In this document: piece after piece, positions 46,277 through 55,892 of the stretch
Position numbering within the stretch: the stretch's first letter is position 1
Layout of the letters: the number at the start of each line of letters is the position of its first letter
Assembly (NCBI GenBank): GCA_029962745.1
Contig: JAPZVO010000059.1
Location: 1-64,000, forward strand
Origin: Echinometra lucunter
Taxonomy: Eukaryota; Echinodermata; Echinoidea; Camarodonta; Echinometridae
Length of the DNA: 64,000 bases
Direction: 5' to 3'
The notes under the pieces: model-generated
Databases searched by the model: none
Seen by the model: the letters and a program-made list of their open reading frames with translations, nothing else
What the model was told of the DNA's origin: nothing
Made by a program: the position numbers and the translations under genes

Positions 46277-46320
46277 GTTTTTTTTTTTTTTTTTTTTTTT
46301 TGGGGGGGGGGGGGGGGGGG
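46277..46320. repeat. Poly-T followed by poly-G tract
   Basis: About 24 T then 18 G. Assembly here may be unreliable. Confidence 0.9.
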
Positions 46321-46714
46321 ATCGCTCGTGCGTACAGCCATACTCATTGCATTATATGAAAGACCAAGGAGAAAGAGGAGCATGCAGAGAAAAGCAGTCT
46401 GCAAAAATGACAGTAGGAGAGAGCTGTTAAAAACCCAGGGATGGAGCAAATGGGGAATGCTGGTATTAGGGGGAGATATGGAACATGATATATACCAACG
46501 TTGATAAATATAGCACTATAGAGAGGGAGAGTGATAAAATATCAAGACATTCCCTTCAACAAATCATTATGCTTCACCGTTTCATGTGTACATAATCCTT
46601 AATCATAAAGAAATCAAATCCAGCTCTAACACAGGATATTCCACACTTGTCAAGCTGGTCATTTGACACCTTTCTGTGACCCACATGCTACTAAGTAATG
46701 CATTCATGAACACA
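46321..46714. other. No gene recognised
   Basis: Spacer between the poly-G tract and block D, copy 1. Confidence 0.35.
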
Positions 46715-46963
46715 AGGAAATTGCACTTCTTTTTCTCTCATCAAAACTTTGACACCATTAATAATGCTGATATAAGAATAATTACTAAAGACTAATCATT
46801 CAAGCTGCTTTTGTTTTGATATGCTATTGAAAACCAATTGCCAATGATTTTATAGACCATAATAATAGAAATTTTAATTATAATAATCATCAATTATTAT
46901 TATCATAAGCATTATTATTTTCATTATTATCATCGTTATTATCATTATCATCACCATTGTTAC

Positions 46964-47003
<40 letters not shown>

Positions 47004-47415
47004 GTTATCGTTATCATCATCATCATTATTACTATTATCATAATCATTGTTATTACCATAAAAATGATAAAAATAATGATAAAATGATAACAACAACAAT
47101 AATAACAGTATAAAAACAATAATGATAATGGTGATAATAATATATGTGGCAATAATCATGATGAGAATAATGATAATAAATGATAGTAATAATAATTGTT
47201 CGTTATATATTCAGCGCTTTCAAAGAAAAGTGTTGAGCGCACCTTTAGAACAGAACAACCCATAACACAACAAATATCAAATAAAGTATTATTATAATAT
47301 TTATAATAATTATATTATTGGGTACACTGAACCTATATGATCGATGCACAATATTCTCGTCAAGCAGAGAGATTATTCCATCTCATCCACAGTTGATCTT
47401 AAAGTATGCCTAGAT
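46715..47415 (+). repeat. Block D, copy 1 (matches 48145-48655)
   Basis: Ordered matches include TTGCAC/TTCTTTTTCTCTCA, AATAATGCTGATATA, GTTTTGA.ATGCTATTG, GCGC.TTCAAAGAAAA, GCACCTTTAGAACAGAA and CAAGCAGAGAG. The copy contains an expanded ATT/ATC microsatellite (46866-47190) whose poly-Ile and poly-Asn frames are artefacts. Confidence 0.85.
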
Positions 47416-47737
47416 ATTCAATGATACTATTTCATAGGATTGGACAAGGTTATCAAAATTCAAAGCTTGGAAACATGCGAAGTTATGATTATCATCAATT
47501 ACAAAACGCTAAAATACCACCCCGACATAGCATCTGAAGAGCTCTCGGAACGCTTTTGAGATGTATGACGTCTCAGGTTGAACAAAATTTGCACAAGCAG
47601 ACGATGTTTCATAACATCTCACACAATTTCATTGCCTGTTTTGTCATCATCTCTTCAGTTGTTTCTTTTACATTGTAGCGTCAGTCTTAATGTTTAACCT
47701 ATTGCCTCACTCAAAAATTTGTGATTTTTCGTTGAAT

Positions 47738-48125
47738 AGGCACTTTAACCTTCCTCTATCTACTGTTTCGTCTAGGCAGCCTTTAAACGACACTTACATC
47801 AAACCGTATATGAATCATGTATGGCGGATGGCTGTGAGGTGGCTCATGATCTTGGCATGATGAATGTGCATGGCAAGAACCGACCGGATGTTGACCCCCT
47901 CGGAATGTGTATCAGTGCTTGCTACATTTCACTTGTACGAAGGGGTAGTGGAAGGCTTTCTTCATGAATGTGCGACCATATTGGTTTCACTGCTTATCCT
48001 GGCATCGAATAAAACTTGCACTACTAACGGAAAATCTTAACAACTCGATTGTGGTGCTGTACGGTAAGCTCTAGACTATATTCTGAATTTTGTTTGAAAT
48101 TTTGTTTGAAATTTTTAAAGTAAGA
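47738..48125 (+). repeat. Block E, copy 1, exon-like (matches 51440-52690)
   Basis: Starts with CTACTGTTTCGTCTAG, an acceptor-like pyrimidine tract, and ends GTGGTGCTGT then GGTAAGCT, a strong donor at 48064. Both sites are also present in copy 2. No conserved reading frame is obvious between them, so it may be a non-coding exon or a transposon part. Confidence 0.65.
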
Positions 48126-48144
48126 TAAATTATTCATAAATACA

Positions 48145-48311
48145 TTAAAATTGCATTTCTTTTTCTCTCACTTAAAAATTGACGCCATTAACTAAATAAT
48201 GCTGATATAGGAATAACTAACAGAGACTTTTCATTTAAGCTGTTTTTGTTTTGACATGCTATTGTAAAGCAACTGCCACTTTAATAATAAACATGATAAT
48301 GATATGATAAT

Positions 48312-48359
<48 letters not shown>

Positions 48360-48655
48360 AACAATAATAACTATAATATAAAAAACGATAATAATCAAAA
48401 TGATCTGATTATTATATCTAGCGCCTTCAAAGAAAACTGTTCAGAGCACCTTTAGAACAGAAAAAAAAATTCATTTATAACAATAACACAACATACACTA
48501 AAATAAACAAAAACACAACACATAAATAAATCATTATAAAGAACTGGATGCATTGAACCTATTGATATACAGGTACTATATATTTTCATCAAGCAGAGAG
48601 CTTATGATCATCTCTGCTTACCTCATCCCCTGATCCACAGTTTACTCACTAAAAG
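48145..48655 (+). repeat. Block D, copy 2
   Basis: Second copy of block D with its own shorter (AAT)n tract at about 48315-48355. The D-E-D order indicates a tandem duplication of a D-E unit. Confidence 0.85.
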
Positions 48656-48696
48656 TATTCTTTATCGTAACTGAAAAGTTGGATTGGGATATGATA

Positions 48697-49048
48697 CACA
48701 CTAAGAAATTATTGCACCCTAAATGCAACACTGGCTGCACCTTTTTGGGTGCAATCTTGCACCCCAGACGAAAAAAGGTGCAAAAATGCACCTTCTTGTT
48801 CTTGTTTACACTCTGAAATGCCCGTTTGCATCCTAAAAGGTGCAACTTTGCACCTTTTAGGGTGCAGAGATTTTGCGTACAAAAAGGTGCAAATTCGCAC
48901 CTTTTCTAAAAGGGTGCAACTCTGCACCCTCTAGGGCGCAAAATGGCGCTAATCACACCTTTAAAGGTGCAAAAAGCTTGTAAAAGGGGTGCTCCCGGTG
49001 TTGCATTTGAAGGGTGCAAGATCGCACCTTTTTTTTTTCTTAGTGTGT
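48697..49048. mobile_element. MITE with CACACTAAGAAA ends and TA target, built of GGTGCA/TGCACC motifs
   Basis: Perfect inverted ends CACACTAAGAAA and TTTCTTAGTGTG are flanked by TA on each side, as in Tc1/mariner-type insertions. The ~350-bp interior is largely repeated GGTGCA and TGCACC hexamers with AAAAGGTGCAAC-type units, giving many overlapping hairpins. Frames read on both strands are by-products of this. Confidence 0.82.
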
Positions 49049-49625
49049 ACAGATAAAATAACATATAAACAATTTAAAAGAAATACATGGAACATCAACA
49101 TTAAAACAATTCATACATGCAAAATGTTACTAAGAAGGGGAAGGAGAATAGGAAGAAGTAGAAGAGGGAGAAGAAGAAAGAGGAAGAAGAAAGGAGCAAA
49201 ACAGGAAGAATAAGAAAAAACATAGTGTGCACAAGGGAATGAATAAGAGAGAAAGGCTGCAAAGATAAAAGAACACTGATTTGTATAGCTTATACAATCG
49301 TCGGTATTAAAATTCTTACACACAGTGATTTAAAAACCTATTCTTATACAATGTATACATAATTTTCAACTTCGAATTCAGACTGTACATAATACACAGA
49401 ACATAAGATGAAAAAAAATGGAAAAGGGTTACAACCTTCTGCATAATAAATTGAGTACATTATCTAGTAACCTTAAATGGAAAGCTTTCCAAGTCATAAA
49501 GAAAATTAGAAGAAGTACAAGAAGAAAAAGAAAAGGGGAATAAGCAAAAGCTGAAGGAGAAAAAAGATGACCTCAATGTTGAAAAATCATACACAATCCA
49601 AGCTACATATTTGAGCACATGTTCT
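49049..49625. other. Purine-rich spacer, no gene
   Basis: A GAAGAAG/GGAAGAAG tract spans about 49134-49215. The Lys/Arg-rich frame over it is compositional. Confidence 0.45.
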
Positions 49626-49868
49626 AATATGTGCATAAAGAGGGATAATTACTGTGTCAGATAAATCCCATATGAGAGAGCAGCAGTTGGTCCCAGTTGG
49701 ATTTTATGGGGCTTTATCAGTGGTGCAAGAAATCTTATAACTACTGTAACTTTAACCAAGTTCGTGGTTGCAGCCCCTGTATAGAGAGATAGATAAAAAA
49801 AAAAAAAAGCTGAAAAACACCCCTCATACTTTCAGGAAGTGAAGGATATTGTAAGAACTTGTAAAGGC
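49626..49868 (+). repeat. Dispersed repeat C, copy 2, left part
   Basis: Matches 34139-34370 and is interrupted by the hAT-like MITE that follows. The 8-bp GTAAAGGC at 49861-49868 is the left target duplication. Confidence 0.8.
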
Positions 49869-50404
49869 CATTGGCGTAAATCCCGGGGGGGGGGTGGGGG
49901 ATATATCCCCCCCACACTTTTTGGAGAGGGGGGGATGGCGTGTACAAATATCCCCCTCCACTTTTTAAGAAAGAAAATATATTTTAATTAATCCGTTAGT
50001 AAAATCTTTGAATATCTGTCATAAACAACCATCATATTTTAGAATTTCTATTTGAAAATGCGATTGAAAACAAAAAAAGTGGTTATTTTTGGCTCGCTCG
50101 CTCGTCATTATTTTAGAATTTCTATTCGAAAATGCGATTAAAAATGAGAAAAGTGGTTATTTTTGGCTTGCTCGCTTTGCTCGCTCATATTTTATAATAT
50201 CTGTTAGAAAATGCGATTAAAAACTAGAAAAATTGTTATTTTTGGCTCACTCGCTTCGCTCGCTCGCAAAATAAATATTAAAATGTGTGTAGGGGGGTCT
50301 GTGGGGGTCAGTGAGGGTGTGTGCTTATACTTAAGTGTGAGATCGACAGAAAAAAAAATCGTCATCCCCCCCCCCTCACTCCTCAGAGTGGATTTACGCC
50401 GGTG
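49869..50404 (+). mobile_element. hAT-like MITE, complete, with 8-bp target-site duplication
   Basis: Ends CATTGGCGTAAATCC and GGATTTACGCCGGTG are inverted. Perfect 8-bp direct repeats GTAAAGGC flank it (49861-49868 and 50405-50412). The interior has three or four tandem units with TTTCTATT..GAAAATGCGATTAAAA and CTCGCTTCGCTCGCTCGC. It is inserted inside repeat C. Same family as 30045-30406, 17691, 9541 and 63742. Confidence 0.9.
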
Positions 50405-50412
50405 GTAAAGGC

Positions 50413-50910
50413 GAAAGGGCATACTCGTGATACAGGACCCATCATAACCTAACCCTAACCCAGGGGCAGGGGTCGGTCACCCCTATGATTTTTCAAATGA
50501 CAAAAAAAAAAGAAAAAAAAGAGTAGAAAAAGAAGAAAAGGAGGAGGAGAAAGAAGAGTATGCGAAAAGAGAGAGCTGGGTCATGCAACTATACAATACC
50601 CCCTTTTTTCATTTAAGAGGTAAATAAATTAATATACCTTTGGGTCATCTTGCCCCCTATCAAAAAGGCCCTGGCTTCGCCCCTACCCTAACCCTAACTC
50701 TAAACCCTACCGTGACCTTACCCTAATCCTAATCCTACAAAAAAAAGTAGACAATCTTTGGTGCGGGGTTTATTCCACGATATTTTCGACAAGTTTGAAT
50801 GAAGCCAGCACTTATTTTTCATGATTTTTTTTTTAATTTTTACATTTCTCACTTTAACACACGAGCCTATGGGGAAATGATTACAGTTGTGCGCCCTTAG
50901 GGCATGGTTG
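50413..50910 (+). repeat. Repeat C, copy 2, right part with inserted telomere-like patches
   Basis: The right part ends with GCCTATGGGGAAAT as in copy 1, but includes extra DNA with two CCCTAA-rich patches (50448-50461 and 50684-50738). Confidence 0.6.
50684..50738. repeat. Degenerate interstitial telomere-like (CCCTAA)n
   Basis: TACCCTAACCCTAACTC continues with variants such as TACCCTAATCCTAATCCTAC. A shorter patch CCTAACCCTAACCC lies at 50448-50461. Confidence 0.7.
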
Positions 50911-51043
50911 TGTATGTACTGGTTCCAACAACTCTGACTGTTTATTGGTTAATCTGCCATGGAAGACTTGACATGGGTACTCCTGTATTGAGCGTAGGGC
51001 GTACAGTACTGTATATCGCCTTGTAATACGGTGTATTTACCCA

Positions 51044-51402
51044 GTGGGAGGGGGGGGGGAGGGGGGGGGGGGAGGGGGGAGCACTGCCATTACAAGGTGG
51101 ACAGCATCACGGTCGGGCGATGTACGCGCGTACAGTGAAAACGGTATCAAAATTGCCAAAAATCAGGGGAAAAGGGTATACTTTTACAATAGCTTGGGTG
51201 CATGTACTTGTTCAGGGTGGGAAAAACATGGCAAAATACTGTTTAGGGTATTCTGAGATCGAAGGATAATTATTTGTTTAGGGGCAGTTATTTGTTTTAT
51301 AGTTCATAGCCACATAAAGTTGTTATTGTTATAAATGAAAGTCCATGTACAAGCATGGTGTCCACCTTGTAATGACAGTGCCCCCCCCCCCCCCCCCCCC
51401 GT
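51044..51402. mobile_element. G-tract-bounded inverted-repeat element
   Basis: GCACTGCCATTACAAGGTGG then ACA (51081-51103) is mirrored by TGTCCACCTTGTAATGACAG then TGC (51359-51381). Both arms continue outward into G or C runs of 8 to 20. Non-coding. Confidence 0.7.
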
Positions 51403-51439
51403 ATTTACACATACACAAATCACCCCGGGAAAGAACTGC

Positions 51440-51600
51440 AGTTAACCTCTCTTTACTGTTTTGTCTAGGCAGCCCTTGCACATTAATATGACATCAAACT
51501 TTGCCCTTTCGTTCGCTATACATCATGGAATGTGCATGGCAGATTGGCTGTGAGGAGTGGCGCACGTGAGTGACTCGCCATCTTAAAGGCATTGCATTTG
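51440..51600 (+). repeat. Block E, copy 2, left part
   Basis: Carries the acceptor-like TTACTGTTTTGTCTAG (tag at 51466-51468) and GCAGCCCTTGCA, as in copy 1. It is then interrupted by ~930 bp that includes a SINE. Confidence 0.75.
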
Positions 51601-51651
51601 GCTTACCGTTTGTGAGCAGCCGATTTAAAACATTCTCAAACTAAGATGGTT

Positions 51652-51846
51652 AAATGGTTGGTTAGCTGACTGCTAAGAAAGTATGTGTATGCCTGTTAGT
51701 AAGCAACCAGGGGACCGACGGCTTTAAGTCCCCTCCGAAGGACTTGGTAATGAGGATTAATACCTTACCAAAGGGCATTAGCACATCCACTTGGTTCCGA
51801 ACCCGGGTACTCCCGGTTACGAGACCACTGCTCTATCCACTGAGCT
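51652..51846 (-). mobile_element. tRNA-derived SINE, family S1, copy 1
   Basis: On the minus strand: GCTCAGTGGATAGAGCAGTG (A-box region), GGGTTCGGAACC (B box), then a body with ATGCCCTTTGG, GGGGACTTAAAGCCGTCGG and GGTTGCTTACTAACA. The same body is at 54209-54400. Confidence 0.85.
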
Positions 51847-51849
51847 TTG

Positions 51850-52534
51850 GAATGAAAAACTGTTAGTAAGATGCAAACCGCGATTTTATCACTTTTGGTT
51901 TCAGAGACAATAAAATAAGAGGACCGTTTTGCTCAAATTAAAAAAGACCGTTATTTGCCTCCCTCCGCTTGATACACCCATGATACGCACTCCTAATGCT
52001 ACGTTCACACATATAGTATTTGGCTTACGTCTTGCTACACTATGAATTCGAAGCAGTACCCAGCAATACGCGGCTAATCTGATGCGAGCAGCCACATATT
52101 GCGTATCCATCGTATTATGCTGTTCATACAAGGCAAATGGCGTACGTGCTAAACTCGCAGTGGTTCTTGCTGCTGCGAGTGGTGTGAGAGCAACAGCAAC
52201 AGCGCAACATTACGCGTGATATGCGAACAACAACGAGCTAAAGTGAGGTAAATCGTGCAAGAAACGCAGCTATAGGCAAATGACGAGGGCTGCAAAAAAG
52301 AGAAGATTTGTCCTTGCGCTTGCTTGCGAATATTGAAAAAAAAATAACTACCAGACTGGTATTTTTACTCTATAACCCTTATGTTTATTCCATTTTCAAG
52401 AAGCAAAACGATTAAAAAAAAAAATTATAACAATTATGTTAACTAATGCCTTTAATGAGAAGAATGCTTGCTATGCAGACAATCATGAATGTCTGTGCAT
52501 AGCGAGCATGCATCTCATTCACTCAGTATAAACA
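51850..52534. other. Insertion within block E, nothing recognised
   Basis: Unique sequence containing weak GCGAGCA-type repeats. No gene found. Confidence 0.4.
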
Positions 52535-52695
52535 TCTAATGCATGTCACTTGCATGGATGGAAGGAGTAGATGGCTTTCGTCATGAATCTGCGACCATTT
52601 TCACTACAACGGCAAAACTCAACAATTCGATTGTGGTGCTGTAGATGGTAAGCTCTATAATATTTTTCGGATATTGTTTGAAATATCTCTATAAA
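52535..52695 (+). repeat. Block E, copy 2, right part
   Basis: Matches 47925-48110, including TTCATGAATCTGCGACCAT, CAACAATTCGATTGTGGTGC and the donor-like GGTAAGCTCTA (52647). Confidence 0.75.
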
Positions 52696-52867
52696 AAACA
52701 GACAGAGACGATAAAATCATTAAGGGAATACTCCTTATTCAGAAAATTCGAAAATAGTTTGATTGATACTTTACAGAATTTTACAATATTTTGATAGATT
52801 ATTCCTCCATAGTATAGATTTAGTTATTAATGCTCTATGGTGTACATAGGCGCCGGAAGAAGGGGGG

Positions 52868-53222
52868 GGGGGGGGGCAGAGGGGGCAATTCCCGCCCCAT
52901 CAGTTGATCATTCAAGGCGGGGGGTGGGGGCCAAATCGATTCACAATTTCGGATCACAGGACTACTACAACCATGTACAATAAGCATATTAGTGCTTTAA
53001 AATGCAAACTTTCAGCATTCAAAAATCAAAATTTTCATATTCGGGGGAGGGGGGGGGGGCAGAGGGGGCAATTCCCACCCCCATCAGATGATCATTCAAG
53101 GGGGGGGGGGCAAAATCGATTCACAATTTCGGATCATAGGACTACTACAACCATGTACAATAAGCATATTAGTGCTTTAAAATGCAAACTTTCAGCATTC
53201 AAAAATCAAAATTTTCATATTC
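52868..53222 (+). repeat. Tandem duplication of a ~180-bp G-rich unit
   Basis: Two near-identical units share GGCAGAGGGGGCAATTCCC, TTCACAATTTCGGATCA, CATGTACAATAAGCATATTA and AATCAAAATTTTCATATTCG. The + frame repeats the same peptide, which is a consequence of the duplication. Confidence 0.9.
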
Positions 53223-53710
53223 GGTCGCTACCCTCCCTCATATATAAATTCATTTATTGTTTCTCATTATTTAGAAATTCTGTCTATCATCTATGAAGAT
53301 AAGGGGTAGATGCTTGCTTCGTTCGGGGGATTAATTTGCCCCCCCCCCCCCAACACATTTACGGTATCAGTTTTCTATAGAAGAGCAGTGGAGGCAGCAA
53401 ATGAAAGGGGTATATTTTCTCCCTAACAAGAAGGGGAGCAAATCATCCCCCCCCCCCCCCTTTGAATTTATAACACCATAGAGTATAGCTTTCTAGTGCT
53501 GAGAAATGCAAGTTTTCAACACGAAATAACCGGAAATTTCTTGCTTTCAGAGTTGCAAAAATCTATTTTGCCCCATCAGTGGGGGCTCCCTCGCAAGGCA
53601 ATAAGAATTCATTTTGATGTAAACTGATGTATAATGAGCATTCCTTTGTTCTGAAATATGGCCTCCATATTTTCATTCGCTTGGTCGCTACGCTCCCTCG
53701 TAGATTAATA
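53222..53710 (+). repeat. Dispersed repeat A, copy 2
   Basis: Counterpart of 16960-17690, with the same order of segments and poly-C tracts. Confidence 0.7.
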
Positions 53711-54060
53711 AAAAAAACGCTTCTTATAGACTTTAAACAGCGCAATGTGACGGGTCAAGGTGTTTCTCTCTGCAAAAGAGGGGGCATTTCAATATAATGC
53801 CTAGTGCATGGGTGTTCCTCTCTAAAGGGATAAGGGAATGTACGTTATCCCCCAAAACAACATTACATAAACTAAAACTTATCAAATTGGAGCGGCGTTA
53901 CCGGGGTGCATTTTCATAGAAGTGGTGTTTCTTGATATTAAACAAACCCTGCCTATCACAGGCGCCAAAGGCTGGGGGGCGGATAGATGCTTCCCTATGA
54001 AAATGTGTTGGCGCTAATCAATTTTCGCTGCTCCCTCAGTATTACCCATACGCTTATAAC
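53711..54060. other. No gene recognised
   Basis: Repeat-like G-rich fragments, nothing assigned. Confidence 0.35.
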
Positions 54061-54061
54061 T

Positions 54062-54130
54062 GTTATCGAACTGGTATCGAACCCACGACCTCCCGTTCAT
54101 GAGGCGGACGCTCTACCAATTGAGCCAATA
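54062..54130 (-). mobile_element. tRNA-like sequence (CAT anticodon-like), probably SINE head
   Basis: On the minus strand TGGCTCAATTGGTAGAGCG, CGCCTCATGAACGG and GTGGGTTCGATACC follow tRNA order with A and B boxes. The acceptor stem does not pair, and the anticodon and T stems carry mismatches. A pseudo-tRNA or SINE head is more likely than a working tRNA-Met gene. Confidence 0.5.
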
Positions 54131-54208
54131 GAGCCAACCGGTGAATTATAAAAACACTGAGTAACTCATTTACTTGTCTTTCTTAATAATGTATGCAACA
54201 AAAAAGAA

Positions 54209-54400
54209 GGAGGCACTGTGGCTCAGTGGATGCATCAGTGGTCTCGCAACCAGGAGTATCCGGGTTCGAAACTAAGTGGATGCGCTAATGCCCTTTGGCA
54301 AGGCATTAATCCACATTACCTTCGTAGGGGACTTAAAGCCGTCGGCCCCCTGGTTGCTTACTAACAAGCATACACATGCCTTCTTAGCAGTCAGGTAAAT
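54209..54400 (+). mobile_element. tRNA-derived SINE, family S1, copy 2
   Basis: GGCTCAGTGGATGCATCAGT, GGGTTCGAAAC and the body GGGGACTTAAAGCCGTCGG then GGTTGCTTACTAACA match copy 1 (51652-51846) in the opposite orientation. Confidence 0.85.
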
Positions 54401-54713
54401 TAATCAACAATTTAACCATTTGAACCATTTAGCTTTGATTAAAATAAAGCTAACTACTAATTTAGTAGTTCTGACAAGAGGTGAATTTATGTCACTATTG
54501 GCTATTCCGCATGACGTATGCACATGTGTCATGTCTGGTGTGATAAAAAGATACATAATAAAGCATTGTATGATCATTCCATACATACATTTCACTTAAT
54601 TCTTCTCTTTATATAGTTTTTAGACATTGTTTAAAAAAATACTGGCTTGGGTGGATCTTCTCCCTTCACTTACAATATATCAATATTATGATTTTCTTCT
54701 GTGAATTATATTC
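54401..54713. other. No gene recognised
   Basis: AT-rich spacer. Confidence 0.35.
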
Positions 54714-54802
54714 ATCTATTTATTTATTCATTTATTAATTCATTTATTAATTAATTAATTTATTTATTTATTCATGTATTAAATAACTTCATTTATTTAT
54801 TC
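54714..54802. repeat. (ATTT)n microsatellite
   Basis: Imperfect ATTT/ATTA/ATTC repeats. Confidence 0.85.
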
Positions 54803-54893
54803 TTGCATGTTCACAGTGTTGTAATACAAATACAGCAGATGCAGGTAGAGTACTTAGAGCCGGAGTACATAATAGTGAACACATAGAGGTGCT

Positions 54894-54995
54894 GCAAAAA
54901 AGGAAGAACCTGAGAACTACCGACCGATAAATTAGAAAGCATTATCAGAGACAAAATAACTGATCATCTGGATAAGCATGGTCTGATACAGATAC
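54894..54995 (+). pseudogene. LINE reverse transcriptase fragment (early RT blocks)
   Basis: The + strand reads EPENYRPI, hits a stop after a small deletion, and then LESIIRDKITDHLDKHGLIQ. That is the characteristic start of a LINE reverse transcriptase (NYRPIS...L.SII.D.I..HL...G.I). It is about 100 bp long and cut at 54995. Confidence 0.75.
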
Positions 54996-55160
54996 TTTGC
55001 CGATAGTTGTCCCATTGAGCGAGATATCACTGTCCTCACCTGGCATTTTTTGTTTTAAAATATTCTTTTATTCTTTTCTTTCAGTGACATCAATATGTAC
55101 AAACATAGCAAACAAATTACAATCATAAACTGTCAATAACTTTATGACATGATTTTGCAC

Positions 55161-55415
55161 TTAGTAGCATTTTTTTTCATCCCCCCCCCCCTTCTTACAT
55201 GCTTCTTCTAACTTGTTGGTAGAGATCTGGAGCTTTTGAAACAGTAATTCAAATAGGGTTGTGTCATCTGCATATCGGACATTATTGACCTGCATGTCCC
55301 AAATCTTCACCCCACTGTCGAGCTTACGTACGTCATCCATTACAAATTCAAAGAAAACTTTGAACAGGCATAGGGAGAGAAGGCAACCTAGCCAAAACTC
55401 AAGGTAACTAAACAT
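55161..55415 (-). pseudogene. LINE reverse transcriptase fragment with YADD box
   Basis: The minus strand encodes GCLLSLCLFKVFFEFVM, then VKIWDMQVNNVRYADDTTLF, corresponding to the G-xL-SP-LF block and the YADD catalytic box of a LINE reverse transcriptase. The usual SP is degenerate and the frame ends in a poly-C tract. It is on the opposite strand to the fragment at 54894. Confidence 0.8.
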
Positions 55416-55429
55416 AAGCTTACAAAGCC

Positions 55430-55892
55430 TTGGGTCGTTCCAACACCTATGCCTATAGGCCTACTATCCTACATTATATCATATATTTACCTCATGGATT
55501 GGTTAAGGGGGGGGGGACAAAAAAGAAAAGAAGGAAGGTTATTCATGTGTCCACTGTCCACTATTCCATAATACTTATATAGGACCAATTAGTTACTAGT
55601 ATACATGTATCTTGCATACCCCACCATTATATAGGGTAAACTTAGGTACACATCACGATTTCATGGTAAACTGCTATTTGGTATAACTGTGGTCTAACTG
55701 ACATTTGGTCTACCATCATGTAGTCCATCAAATTATCAACTTTGTCGACCAATCGTGCCAACTTCTCCCTCTTCTTTCCTTTACTTTGCACACAGGAGCA
55801 CCTTTTCATCACCTTTCATGAAAAATGCTGTTAAGCTCTGAGTATTACAGAGTCATGACAAAGACTTATACCCAAGCAATAACATGCCTTTC
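55430..55892. other. No gene recognised
   Basis: AT-rich spacer with a poly-G run near 55507. Confidence 0.4.

Noticed and set aside
46874..47159. Poly-Ile and poly-Asn frames on the minus strand
   Set aside because: Products of an ATT/ATC microsatellite, not genes.
52904..53296. 130-codon frame with a repeated peptide
   Set aside because: The repeat follows from a 180-bp tandem DNA duplication with poly-G tracts.
54062..54130. tRNA-Met gene on the minus strand
   Set aside because: A and B boxes and a CAT-like anticodon are present but the acceptor stem does not pair. A SINE or pseudo-tRNA fits better.
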